Source: CAZLBC01 sp964557575 (GTDB taxonomy: Bacteria; Planctomycetota; Phycisphaerae; SM23-33). From it: 9,083 nucleotides of DNA. The notes beneath the pieces are model-generated. The model worked only from the letters and a program-made list of their open reading frames with translations. It had not been told where the DNA came from and made no database searches. The first letter of the stretch is position 1; each line of letters begins with the position of its first letter. Below, piece after piece: positions 1 through 7,247 of this stretch. Location: contig CAZLBC010000141.1 of the NCBI GenBank assembly GCA_964557575.1, forward strand, positions 1 to 9,083. Reading direction: 5' to 3'. Position numbers and translations under genes: made by a program.

Positions 1-2
1 CC

Positions 3-2117
3 CCTTCACCGCGGCTGAAGGCCACCTGCTCCTGGATCGGCAACACCTTCCCCGGCGCGAAGAAGTGGGTCCAGCAGGACATCGCGGCGATGGTCGTGAC
101 GCCGGACGGGACCATCTACACCAACGTCTTCTGGGACGAGGCCGGGCGCGAGGTCGGCGTGTACCGAAACGGGGACGTTGTCGGCATCGCCGGCCACACG
201 CACGGCTGGGGCTACCACGGCGGCGCGGCGATCGCGGTCAACGGGAAATACGTCTTCATCGCCCAGACCGCCGACAGCGAGGGCGGCGGCCTGAAGGACC
301 CCGGCACCTGGCCGCCGAAGGGCGTCAAGTGGCACGGGATCTCGCGGCGACGCCGATCAGATATCACGAAGGGCGCGCCCTTTCCCGGCGGCAAGGGCGG
401 CAAGGGCGATACGCTCACGGGATGTTTTCTCCCCGTCAACGCGGCGCCCGCGAAGGAACAGGCCCGCCTGACCGGTCTCTGGGCCGACGCGCGGCGGGTC
501 TACGCGGCCAACCCCTGGAAGGACCGCATCGAGGTATTCAATGCCGAGGCGATGGCCCCCGTAAAACACTGGTCCTGTCGGCGTCCGGGACCGATCGCCG
601 GCGGTCCCGGCGGCCGGCTCTGGGTGCTGCAACGGGCCGCCGACGATACGCCGGCATCGCTGGTCGGCTTCTCTCCCGGCGGGGCGCCGCTGAAGCCGCG
701 GGTCGACTTTCCCGCCGCCGCCCGGCCGACGGGCTTCTGCTTCGACCCCGCCGGCCGCCTGCTGGTGGCCGACGCCGGCCCCGCCCAGCAGGTCCTGATC
801 TACGACCGGCTCGATACCTCGCCCCGGCGTGCCGGGACCTTCGGCGCGAAGGGCGGCATCTTCTCCGGCGTCCCCGGCCGCGTCGGTCCCCTGCGGTTCA
901 ACGACCCGGCCGCCGTCGGCTGCGATAAGCGGGGCAACATCGTTGTCGTCAGCGACGGCAGCAGCGGCGGGGGCGGTAACGTCATGGAGTGCTACGCGCC
1001 CGACGGAACGCGCCGCTGGCGGCTGCTCGGGATCGCGTTCGTCGACATGGCCGACCTGGATCCCGCCGACGACCGGACGGTCTACACCAAGGAGGAGCGG
1101 ATACGCCTCGACTACGCTAAGGGACCGGGTGAGGACTGGGACTACCGGGCCTACACGATCAACCGCTTCACGTACCCCCAGGACCCGCGCCTGCACATCT
1201 GGTCGGCGGGGGCCTGGGTCCGCCGATTGCGGGGCAAGCCCTTTCTCTTCGTCCTCGATATGACCAACCGCTACCTCCAGGTCTACCGCTTCGACCAGGC
1301 GGCCGACGGCGAGACCGCCGTCCCCTCGGGCCTCTTTTCCGGCAGGAAGCTGACCACCCGCCGCCGCGGCGACAGTTGGCCCCCGCACCAGCCGGCGCGG
1401 GGCGCGTGGATCTGGCGGGACGCGGACGGCGACGGGGCGTTCGACGCCGGCGAGTACGCCCGCTGCGGCGAGAAGGACTGCCCCCGCTACCAGGGCTGGT
1501 GGGTCGACGCCGCCGGGACCGTCTGGCAGGCCACCGAAAAACGCGGCATCCGCCGGTTTCCCCTCGCGGCGATCGACGAGCGGGGCAACCCCGTCTGGGA
1601 AGCCGCCGCGATGGAAATCGCCGAACACCCGGCCCCGTTCAGGGAACTCAAGCGGCTCCGCTACCTCCCCCGGCGGGACGTCATGCTCCTGGGCGGCACC
1701 ACCGACGAGCACCGGAACCAGCACTGGAAGCCGATGGGGCCGGTGATCGTGCGGATCGACGGCTGGCGCGCCGGTAACCGAAAAACCCGGTGGACGCTCG
1801 TGGCCCCCTACGCGAAAGGCTCCCGGGGGCACTCCTCCTGCGAGCCGATGGGGTTCGACGCGGCGGGCGACTATCTCTTCGTGCCGTACACGGGGGCGTC
1901 GAAGGAACGGGGATTCGCCACCGGGCACGTGGAGGTTTTCCGGCTGGAAGACGGGACGTCCGTCGGCCACCTCGAACCCTCCGACGCCGTCGGTAAGATC
2001 GGCCTCCAGGATATCCGGGAGTGCTGCCGCGCCCACCGGCGGGCGAACGGCGAGTACGTGGTCTTCCTGGAAGAGGACTGGAAGGCGAAGATCCTGCTGT
2101 ACCGGTGGCGGCCGTGA
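3..2117 (+). CDS. Large beta-propeller (NHL/SMP-30-like) protein, 5' end cut by window edge
   Basis: The frame is open from base 3, with coherent protein before the first in-window ATG at 90 (a WIGNTFPGAKKWVQQDIAAM segment), so the real start lies upstream and 704 residues are visible. The protein has repeated beta-propeller blade signatures: a 'VTPDGTIYTNVFWDE' segment near the left edge, then 'FDPAGRLLVADAG', 'CDKRGNIVVVSDG', 'WWVDAAGTVWQAT' and 'FDAAGDYLFVPYTG'. These hydrophobic-D-x-x-G-x-hydrophobic strands resemble NHL, SMP-30 and gluconolactonase-like propellers. An EF-hand-type loop (DADGDGAFDAGE, codons 1419-1454) may bind calcium. The family is common in planctomycete-type genomes as large secreted proteins of unknown substrate. 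Secretion cannot be checked because the N-terminus is missing. The gene ends TGA inside a hairpin and converges on the oxidoreductase gene 11 bp away. The exact enzymatic role, if any, is unknown; carbohydrate or lactone chemistry is only a guess. Confidence 0.85.
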   Translation, partial: PSPRLKATCSWIGNTFPGAKKWVQQDIAAMVVTPDGTIYTNVFWDEAGREVGVYRNGDVVGIAGHTHGWGYHGGAAIAVNGKYVFIAQTADSEGGGLKDPGTWPPKGVKWHGISRRRRSDITKGAPFPGGKGGKGDTLTGCFLPVNAAPAKEQARLTGLWADARRVYAANPWKDRIEVFNAEAMAPVKHWSCRRPGPIAGGPGGRLWVLQRAADDTPASLVGFSPGGAPLKPRVDFPAAARPTGFCFDPAGRLLVADAGPAQQVLIYDRLDTSPRRAGTFGAKGGIFSGVPGRVGPLRFNDPAAVGCDKRGNIVVVSDGSSGGGGNVMECYAPDGTRRWRLLGIAFVDMADLDPADDRTVYTKEERIRLDYAKGPGEDWDYRAYTINRFTYPQDPRLHIWSAGAWVRRLRGKPFLFVLDMTNRYLQVYRFDQAADGETAVPSGLFSGRKLTTRRRGDSWPPHQPARGAWIWRDADGDGAFDAGEYARCGEKDCPRYQGWWVDAAGTVWQATEKRGIRRFPLAAIDERGNPVWEAAAMEIAEHPAPFRELKRLRYLPRRDVMLLGGTTDEHRNQHWKPMGPVIVRIDGWRAGNRKTRWTLVAPYAKGSRGHSSCEPMGFDAAGDYLFVPYTGASKERGFATGHVEVFRLEDGTSVGHLEPSDAVGKIGLQDIRECCRAHRRANGEYVVFLEEDWKAKILLYRWRP

Positions 2118-2126
2118 CCGGCCGCC
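2107..2126. terminator. GC-rich hairpin at convergent gene junction
   Basis: A perfect 8-bp inverted repeat (GGCGGCCG at 2107-2114, CGGCCGCC at 2119-2126) has a 4-nt loop that contains the TGA stop of the propeller gene. It starts 2 bp beyond the stop of the oxidoreductase gene on the other strand. Its position suits a shared bidirectional 3' end for the two converging genes. There is no T-tract on either side, so it is not a classical intrinsic terminator. It may instead protect 3' ends or cause pausing. Function is inferred. Confidence 0.4.
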
Positions 2127-2128
2127 CC

Positions 2129-3460
2129 TCAGCACCAGTTCATGTCGTCGCGGGGATTCAGGCGCCGCATGAAGAGGCTCTTGTCGGCCGCCTCGTCGTT
2201 GGTGATCTTCATCTTCTCGGCGTCCCAGAGCAGCTTCTTGCCGGGATGCAGGAGGGCGATGTCGCCGAGGACGATGATCTCCGAGAGCGGTCCGGCGTAG
2301 TCGAAGCTCGACATGGCCTTGTCTTGGCCCTTGATCGCCAGGGTCCAGTTGCGGAAGTGGTCGCGGCCCTTGCGGCGGTAGGATGTCCCCGACGGCCGGC
2401 CGATCTCCTGCATGGTCTTCTCCGGGATGATCCGGCCGCCCTGGCTGTGGCTGCCGGCCATGATCGAGGCGTCCTTGCCGACCAGGACCGAGCCGCTCGT
2501 AATCTTCCGGCGTTTCTTTTCGAGGTGCCTGGGGAACGGGAAATCGATCCCCACGCCCAGGTAGTACTTCATCGTGACCGGCGGCATCTTCCCGCGGGCG
2601 GCGAACTCCCAGGTGATGATCCCGCCCCGGGGCAGCGACCCCGGCATGGCGGGGACCGGCACCTCGGCGTGCACGCTCAGGGGCACCCGGAGGTCCAGGG
2701 CATAGTAGCCCGGGTCGAGTATGTGCGCGGCCATGTCGCCGACGGCGCCGCTGAAGTGGCTGTACCGGATCCACTCGCGGTTCATGTAGCTGGTGCTGAA
2801 GGGGATCTCGCCCGCCCGGTTCAGGTAGAGGTTCCAGTCGAGGTCGGCGGGAACCGTGCAGCCTTTCTTGGGGGGCTTGTCGGTCCAGTAGTTCTTTTTC
2901 GAGTAGGCGACGACCTCGGTGATGTCGCCGATCGCCCCGTCCTGGACCCAGTCCCGGATGTTCGACGAGCTGGGGCTGGAGTGGCCCTGCTGGCCCATCT
3001 GCGTGATCACCGCGCACTTCCGGGACTCCTCGGCCAGGCGGCGGACCTCCCAAACCGTGTGGCACAGCGGCTTCTGGCAGTAGACGTGCTTGCCGCGCCG
3101 CATGAAGTAGAGCGATATGGTGTAGTGGTTGTGCTCGGGCGTCGCGATGCAGACGGCGTCGATCTCCTTGCCGATCTTGTCGAACATGACCCGGTAGTCT
3201 TTCCAGAGCTTGACCGTGTGCAGCGCCTTGTGCCGCTTGATCGCCTTCTTGTGCCAGCTCTCGTGGACGTCGCAGAGGGCGACGATGTTCTCGGTCGACG
3301 AGAGGGCCCGGGCGTTGCTCGAGCCCTGCCGGCCGACCCCGACGACGGCGACGTTGAGTTTCTCGTTCGGCGATCCCCCGGCCTTCAGGATGTTGAACGG
3401 TGCGGCGGCGGGGAGGGCGGCGGCGGACTTCAGGACGGTGCGGCGTTTCAGCGCGGTCAT
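2129..3460 (-). CDS. Gfo/Idh/MocA family oxidoreductase with Tat signal
   Basis: This is a 443-residue NAD(P)-dependent sugar or polyol oxidoreductase of the Gfo/Idh/MocA type. The N-terminus has a twin-arginine signal (RR at 6-7 in KRRTVLK, then an Ala-rich hydrophobic stretch to about residue 21), so export by the Tat pathway is likely. The Rossmann fold starts at about 35, with the nucleotide loop GVGRQG at 41-46 and the acidic strand end 'ALCDVHE'. The usual E-K-P motif appears as QKP (129-131), keeping the catalytic lysine. 'GDMAAH' at 241-246 in the C-terminal domain supplies the usual Asp and His. The length is normal for Tat-exported planctomycete members. The start is fixed by a strong Shine-Dalgarno sequence (GAGGAG, 3469-3474, 8 nt from ATG) and by the signal peptide. 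The substrate cannot be told from sequence; inositol-like or sugar acid substrates are typical of the family. Confidence 0.95.
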   Translation of the reverse strand: MTALKRRTVLKSAAALPAAAPFNILKAGGSPNEKLNVAVVGVGRQGSSNARALSSTENIVALCDVHESWHKKAIKRHKALHTVKLWKDYRVMFDKIGKEIDAVCIATPEHNHYTISLYFMRRGKHVYCQKPLCHTVWEVRRLAEESRKCAVITQMGQQGHSSPSSSNIRDWVQDGAIGDITEVVAYSKKNYWTDKPPKKGCTVPADLDWNLYLNRAGEIPFSTSYMNREWIRYSHFSGAVGDMAAHILDPGYYALDLRVPLSVHAEVPVPAMPGSLPRGGIITWEFAARGKMPPVTMKYYLGVGIDFPFPRHLEKKRRKITSGSVLVGKDASIMAGSHSQGGRIIPEKTMQEIGRPSGTSYRRKGRDHFRNWTLAIKGQDKAMSSFDYAGPLSEIIVLGDIALLHPGKKLLWDAEKMKITNDEAADKSLFMRRLNPRDDMNWC

Positions 3461-3468
3461 GGTTGTTT

Positions 3469-3474
3469 CTCCTC
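3469..3474 (-). promoter_or_regulatory. Shine-Dalgarno sequence of the oxidoreductase gene
   Basis: On the minus strand GAGGAG lies 8 nt before the ATG at 3460. It is a near-ideal anti-16S match. It decides the start of the oxidoreductase gene and contrasts with the genes here that have no such site. Confidence 0.8.
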
Positions 3475-3498
3475 TATGGCGGTTGGCTGCATGCCGGT

Positions 3499-3527
3499 AT
3501 TGTATCGAAAAACCGGCGCGGGAACAA
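3499..3527 (-). promoter_or_regulatory. Putative promoter of the oxidoreductase gene
   Basis: On the minus strand TTGTTC (3527-3522) and TACAAT (3504-3499) are separated by exactly 17 bp. The -10 matches the consensus at 5 of 6 positions and the -35 at 3 of 6. Transcription would start near 3492, giving a leader of about 30 nt that contains the Shine-Dalgarno site. The 3461-3568 gap otherwise holds a T-run (3543-3549) with no clear stem before it and a short GAAC/GTTC inverted repeat overlapping the -35. I see no convincing terminator for the upstream metalloprotease-like gene. Confidence 0.45.
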
Positions 3528-3568
3528 AGGGTTCGGCGGCGGGTTTTTTCAATGCGCCCGGTTTCCGT

Positions 3569-4426
3569 CTACTCGACAGCGACGCCGAACAGCCCCGCGA
3601 CCCGCGCGACGAAGGCCTTGTGCCGCCGCGGGACCGCCCGGTGCCAGTTCTGCAGGTAGCCGCGTAACGTTTCGCCGGCCGGGGAAGGCGTGTCATTGAG
3701 CCAGCGGACCGCCTCCCAGCGCCGCGGTTCGGCCTCGAAGAGCCGCAGGAAGACCACCGCCATCGCCCCGTTCAGCTCGCGCCGGCAGGGGTGCTTCCGC
3801 AGGGTCTCCCGGTGCTTCCGGTAGAAGCCTTTCAGGCCGCCGGCGTAGATCGCGAGAAGGGCCTTCCGCTTCGCGATGACGTCGTCGGCGTAGTCCCGCA
3901 GTGCGTCGCGGTAGTCCTTCCAGTGCTCATGCGGCGGGTCGTCCCGCCACGCCCGGGCCATCGCCCGGATGCAGAACAGGCTCGCCGTCTCGCAGAGCGT
4001 CTCCTCGAACCACTTGTTGCCCTGGTAATCCTCGTCGAACCCGCAGAGGATGTGGCAGAACTCGTGGGCGAACTGGTAGGCGTACTGGCACCAGTAGGTC
4101 GCGTGCGTATCGAGCTTGACGACGATCTCGCCCTTCCCGTTTCGCTTGAACAGGACAATCGGGCCCGTGCGCCCCCGGGTGACCACGAAGGGCTCGACGC
4201 GGTAGTCCGGGAAGAATCGCCACAGTTCCCGGCCGGCCGAGTCGCAGACGGCCTTGATGTCGCGGGCGCCCGCCCCGTCGAAGCCGGCGGCCTCGACGCG
4301 GTACGGCGGCACGGCCGGGTCGGCGTATCCCCCGACCCGTATGATCTCGATCTCGCCCGCGGCGGTTCCCGCCGGACAGCAGGCGAGGGCGATCGTCAGC
4401 GCGGCTGTGCGGTTTATTGATCTCAT
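3569..4426 (-). CDS. Secreted HExxH (gluzincin-like) metalloprotease-like protein
   Basis: This is a 285-residue protein with an apparent signal peptide (basic MRSINR, hydrophobic core, cleavage likely after about residue 23, TAAG). The zinc motif is HEFCH (H121, E122, H125). It is followed 16-17 residues later by WFEE (E141/E142) and then CE (E146), giving a candidate third zinc ligand in the arrangement of gluzincins (peptidase MA clan, HExxH then a downstream Glu). The rest is rich in charged helices ('HWKDYRDALRDYADDVIAKRK', 'RWEAVRWLND'). I do not recognise a named family. The protein could be an active exported peptidase or a zincin-fold protein with another role. The gene starts 10 bp after the EamA transporter stop and probably shares its transcript, but it also has a promoter-like TATAAT just before its ATG and no Shine-Dalgarno sequence. 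Confidence 0.8.
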   Translation of the reverse strand: MRSINRTAALTIALACCPAGTAAGEIEIIRVGGYADPAVPPYRVEAAGFDGAGARDIKAVCDSAGRELWRFFPDYRVEPFVVTRGRTGPIVLFKRNGKGEIVVKLDTHATYWCQYAYQFAHEFCHILCGFDEDYQGNKWFEETLCETASLFCIRAMARAWRDDPPHEHWKDYRDALRDYADDVIAKRKALLAIYAGGLKGFYRKHRETLRKHPCRRELNGAMAVVFLRLFEAEPRRWEAVRWLNDTPSPAGETLRGYLQNWHRAVPRRHKAFVARVAGLFGVAVE

Positions 4427-4435
4427 CTGCCGACC

Positions 4436-4464
4436 ATTATACGCCGTCGGCGCCGTTTTGTCGC
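4436..4464 (-). promoter_or_regulatory. Promoter-like element at the metalloprotease-like gene, consistent with leaderless mRNA
   Basis: On the minus strand GCGACA (4464-4459; 4 of 6 to TTGACA) is followed after 17 bp by a perfect TATAAT (4441-4436). Only 9 nt separate the TATAAT from the ATG at 4426, so transcription would begin at or within a few bases of the start codon. No Shine-Dalgarno sequence is present. The element overlaps the last codons and stop of the transporter gene, so it could serve as an internal promoter. A perfect TATAAT is striking in DNA this GC-rich. Confidence 0.5.
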
Positions 4465-5378
4465 CGGCGCCGCGCCCGCCACCGGGGGTAGACCTCCACC
4501 GTCGCCGTCGCGGCCACCAGCAGTCCCGCCCCGCAGAGCTGCCGGCCGGTCAGGCGGTCGCCGGCCAGCAGGTAGCCGAACACGGCCGCGAAGACCGGCT
4601 CGGTGACGATGATCGACCCGGTCTCGACGGCGGTCAGCCGCTGCTGGACGAAGGTCTGTACGAAGAAGCCGCCCGCCGTGGCCACCAGGCCGGTGATCAG
4701 CAGGGCCGGCCAGACCGGCCCCGGCGGCAGGGCCGGCCGCTCGATAAAGAGCCAAACCGCCGTGAAGACGACCGCCGCCGCGAGGACCTGGCCGCAGGCG
4801 AGGGCGGCGGCGTCGCGGCGGGCGGCGAAGCGGTCCAGCAGGGCGATGTGCAAACCGAACGCGGCGGCCCCGCCGAGGGCGACCAGGTCGCCGACCGAAA
4901 CGCCCGCCGGCGCCGCGCCGGCCAGGAGGCCCAGGCCCAGGAGGCTCGCGCCGATCCCGGTCCACAGGATGCCCGGGGTCCGCACCCCGAACAGCGCGCG
5001 GTTCGCCAGGGGGGCGAAGACGACGAACAGGCCGGTGATCACGCCGGTGTTGGTCGCCGTGGTGCGGTCGAGGCCGAGTGTCTGCAGGAGGTAGGCGGCC
5101 GCCAGGACCAGGCCGATCAGTCCGCCGGCCAGGAGACTGCGCGGCCGGGGGCGGACCAGTCCCGCCGGGGCGAGCGCGGCCGCGCCGATGAGGAACCGGA
5201 CCGCCAGGAACGGCATTACGCCGTAGATCGCCACCGCGTCCTTGACGAGGACGAACGTCCAGCCCCAGACGGCGGCGATCGCGAGCATCATCCCCACCAG
5301 GGCGCAGCGCACCGGCCACGGGACCCGCCCGGTCCGGGGCGGCGGCGCGGAATCACTGTCGGCGGGGTCGATGGGCAT
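4437..5378 (-). CDS. EamA/DMT-family membrane transporter
   Basis: This is a 313-residue integral membrane protein with about ten hydrophobic segments arranged as two EamA repeats (roughly residues 27-153 and 165-297), the normal size and layout of drug/metabolite transporter superfamily exporters. The first repeat carries 'GWTFVLVKDAV', 'FLAVRFLIGAAAL' and 'TGLFVVFAPLANRALFG'. The second ends with the typical 'TEPVFAAVFGYLLAGDRLTG' and 'GAGLLVAAT'. A Pro-rich N-tail and an Arg-rich C-tail (RARRRR, 301-306) flank the core and suggest a cytoplasmic C-terminus. The substrate is not predictable; family members export amino acids, sugars or drugs. It lies 93 bp downstream of the GH26 gene and 10 bp before the metalloprotease-like gene, on the same strand. 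The start at 5378 has no Shine-Dalgarno sequence but has a GATAAT 5 nt upstream, so the exact start is less certain than the gene. Confidence 0.92.
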   Translation of the reverse strand: MPIDPADSDSAPPPRTGRVPWPVRCALVGMMLAIAAVWGWTFVLVKDAVAIYGVMPFLAVRFLIGAAALAPAGLVRPRPRSLLAGGLIGLVLAAAYLLQTLGLDRTTATNTGVITGLFVVFAPLANRALFGVRTPGILWTGIGASLLGLGLLAGAAPAGVSVGDLVALGGAAAFGLHIALLDRFAARRDAAALACGQVLAAAVVFTAVWLFIERPALPPGPVWPALLITGLVATAGGFFVQTFVQQRLTAVETGSIIVTEPVFAAVFGYLLAGDRLTGRQLCGAGLLVAATATVEVYPRWRARRRRQNGADGV

Positions 5379-5471
5379 CGGTTATTATCCGGTATTCGGT
5401 GCCGGCTCTCGTTTTCACGTCGGGTGAAGGTGCTGCCGGAGGAAGGGTTACGGAGTACCACCGTACCGCGA
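5379..5471 (-). promoter_or_regulatory. Gap between GH26 and transporter genes, with a -10-like hexamer
   Basis: This 93-bp gap holds GATAAT on the minus strand (5389-5384), 5 nt from the transporter ATG, without a convincing -35 at normal spacing. It also has a 5-bp inverted repeat TTCAC/GTGAA (5414-5418 and 5424-5428) and a weak GTAC/GTAC stem (5455-5458 and 5463-5466) soon after the GH26 stop. None has a T-tract. Whether GH26 transcripts continue into the transporter gene is therefore undecided. Confidence 0.3.
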
Positions 5472-7163
5472 TCATTTGCCCGCCTTCACCGGCACCTCGA
5501 AGGCCATGAGCTTGTAGCCCGACCAGGTCTGGTTGCCCGCCCGCTTTTTCGCGGACACCCGCACGTAGCGCGCCGGCACCGGGTCGAAGCGGACCCGGTC
5601 GGTCGCCTCCCAGGTCCGGTACGGCCGGTCGTTCTCCGTGTGCGCGACCGTCCAGGAGCCGGGCTTCTCCGGGTCGGCCGTTGCCGCGTCCACGGTGAAT
5701 CGGCACGGGTGGATCTTCCAGCCCCAGAGGAGGTTGACCCGGTCGATCGTCCGGGCGGCGCCGAGGTCCACGAAGAGCCACTCCTCGTCGCCCTTTGCCG
5801 CCGTCCAGGCAGTGAAGTAGTCGCCGTCGACGGCCTGTTCCGGCGCTGTGCCCGACGAGGCCTTCACCGGCCTGCCGCGGGCGCAGTCCGTCATGCCGAC
5901 CGCCATGCGGACGGTGTTGGATGTCGTCTCCGTACCGGCGTCGTCGACGGCCCGGGCGGTCAGGTCGCAGCAGCCGGGCGGGGCGTCCTTCCAGGTCAGC
6001 GTGTACGGCGGGGAGGCGACCGTCCCGATCGGTTTTCCGCCGGCCAGGAACGTCACCTTCCCGACCGTCCCGTCCCGGTCGACGGCGCAGGCCTTCAGGA
6101 CCGGCGGCGGGCCGGTAAACCACGCCGTGCCGTCGTCGCGCGGCTCGAGGATGCCCACCTGCGGCGCCAGCGGCCCGGGGCCCAGGGCCGGCAGCTCGTC
6201 GAGGGTGATCACGCAGTCGTGGCGCATCGTCTTCACCGCCCAGTCCACGTCCCGCCGCCGGCTCGGCGCGCCCCACCACGGCAGGGCGTACAGCCACATC
6301 GGGAGCGTCCCCGCCTGCGTCTTGTCGGGGTCGGGGATCGCGTCGCACTCCCCGCAGGCGAGCATCTTGCCGGGGGAGACCTTCGTCATCGCGTCCCGGT
6401 AGGCCCGGTACTGCTCGACGTCCTTCCGGACATCCACGCCGTAGATGTCGATGCCGGAGATGTCGACGTACGCGCCGCCGGGGTAGAAGCCCTTCCGGTA
6501 CGCCACGGTCTTCTTTTTGCCCACCCCCGCACTGTAGACCCAGATGAGATTGTCCAGCTTCCGCTCCTTCGTGAAGTAGTCGAAGAGCATCCGCCAGAGC
6601 TTCGCGGTGTTCTGCGGCGTTTCCTTGTCCGTCCACCAGAACCACCCGCCGTCGATCTCGTGCAGCGGCCGCCACAGGACGGGGATGCCGGCGTCCGCGA
6701 AGACCTGCAGCGTGTCGGCGGCCTTCGCCAGCTCCCGCCGGGCCTGCGCGTGTTCCGGCGTGCCCTCCGTGACGACCTTCCCGACGTCGACCTTCTTTGT
6801 GCGCTTGGATTGCCAGGCCGAGTCCTCGTCGAAGTGCCAGTGCCAGTGGAGGGTGAGGATATAGCCGTGGCGTGTGGCGTGTTCGGCGATCTGCTCGGGC
6901 TTGCCGAGCCAGCGGATATCGCGGCCCCAGACGGCGGCCTGCTTGCCGGTCTGCTCGTAGTCGTCGGGCGTGTGGACGTAGACGTTGTACCCGCTGAGCA
7001 TCTTCTTTCCGTAGACGGAAGCCAGGTAGTCGAGGACCGTCCGGGCGTTTTTGTCGAGCTTGGGGTTGGCCGGCTCGATGCCCGCCGCAGTTGCGGCGGC
7101 GAGGAGCAGTGCCGGCAGGGTGGTTCCGATCAAGCGGAATGGATGCGGCGGTCTGTCGTTCAT
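5472..7163 (-). CDS. Secreted GH26 glycoside hydrolase (beta-mannanase type) with Ig-like and F5/8-type-C domains
   Basis: This is a 563-residue exported enzyme. Residues 1-28 form a signal peptide ending ATAAG. Residues about 33-325 are the GH26 catalytic barrel: 'YGKKMLSGYN', 'ILTLHWHWH', the acid/base region RPLHEIDGGWFWW (E169), 'YVDISGIDIYG', and the nucleophile region CGEC (E272). GH26 is a retaining clan GH-A family acting mainly on beta-mannans; some members cut xylan or other glycans. Residues about 338-422 form an Ig-like domain (VKACAVDRDGTVGKV-type strands). Residues about 426-557 form an F5/8-type-C (discoidin, CBM32-like) domain with 'AVDGDYFTAW', 'WLFVDLG' and 'ARYVRVSAKK', probably for carbohydrate binding. 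The open frame extends to 7340, but the start at 7163 is preferred: it gives a proper signal peptide and has a GGAG Shine-Dalgarno 7 nt upstream. The longer form would read through repeat DNA. Confidence 0.93.
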   Translation of the reverse strand: MNDRPPHPFRLIGTTLPALLLAAATAAGIEPANPKLDKNARTVLDYLASVYGKKMLSGYNVYVHTPDDYEQTGKQAAVWGRDIRWLGKPEQIAEHATRHGYILTLHWHWHFDEDSAWQSKRTKKVDVGKVVTEGTPEHAQARRELAKAADTLQVFADAGIPVLWRPLHEIDGGWFWWTDKETPQNTAKLWRMLFDYFTKERKLDNLIWVYSAGVGKKKTVAYRKGFYPGGAYVDISGIDIYGVDVRKDVEQYRAYRDAMTKVSPGKMLACGECDAIPDPDKTQAGTLPMWLYALPWWGAPSRRRDVDWAVKTMRHDCVITLDELPALGPGPLAPQVGILEPRDDGTAWFTGPPPVLKACAVDRDGTVGKVTFLAGGKPIGTVASPPYTLTWKDAPPGCCDLTARAVDDAGTETTSNTVRMAVGMTDCARGRPVKASSGTAPEQAVDGDYFTAWTAAKGDEEWLFVDLGAARTIDRVNLLWGWKIHPCRFTVDAATADPEKPGSWTVAHTENDRPYRTWEATDRVRFDPVPARYVRVSAKKRAGNQTWSGYKLMAFEVPVKAGK

Positions 7164-7170
7164 GGCGTGT

Positions 7171-7247
7171 CTCCGTGCGGGGGGCGGGCAGGCGGCTGCC
7201 GGCGCGCGGCCCGGCCGTATGATAGGCAGTGACGCGGCGCGCCGCAA
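7171..7247 (-). promoter_or_regulatory. GH26 promoter region: -35/-10, operator-like palindrome and Shine-Dalgarno
   Basis: On the minus strand TTGCGG (7247-7242) and TATCAT (7224-7219) are 17 bp apart. The -10 matches the consensus at 5 of 6 positions; the -35 keeps TTG. The spacer is largely filled by a perfect 12-bp palindrome, GCGGCGCGCCGC (7234-7245), which overlaps the -35 and could be a repressor site. A GGAG at 7174-7171 sits 7 nt before the ATG. The predicted leader is about 48 nt. Confidence 0.45.

Noticed and set aside
357..3065. Open frame of 902 codons on the minus strand
   Set aside because: It crosses the propeller gene and overlaps the oxidoreductase gene on its own strand in another frame. 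It has low-complexity composition and no motifs.
3510..3550. Possible plus-strand intrinsic terminator at the T-run 3543-3549
   Set aside because: No clear stem precedes the T-run and no plus-strand gene ends there.
2021..3667. Open frame of 548 codons on the plus strand
   Set aside because: It is antisense to the Gfo/Idh/MocA gene, which has clear family motifs, a Tat signal and a Shine-Dalgarno sequence.
4254..7232. Open frame of 992 codons on the plus strand
   Set aside because: It is antisense to the metalloprotease-like, transporter and GH26 genes. The product is rich in Arg, Gly, Asp and Pro without domain motifs, as expected for antisense frames in GC-rich DNA.
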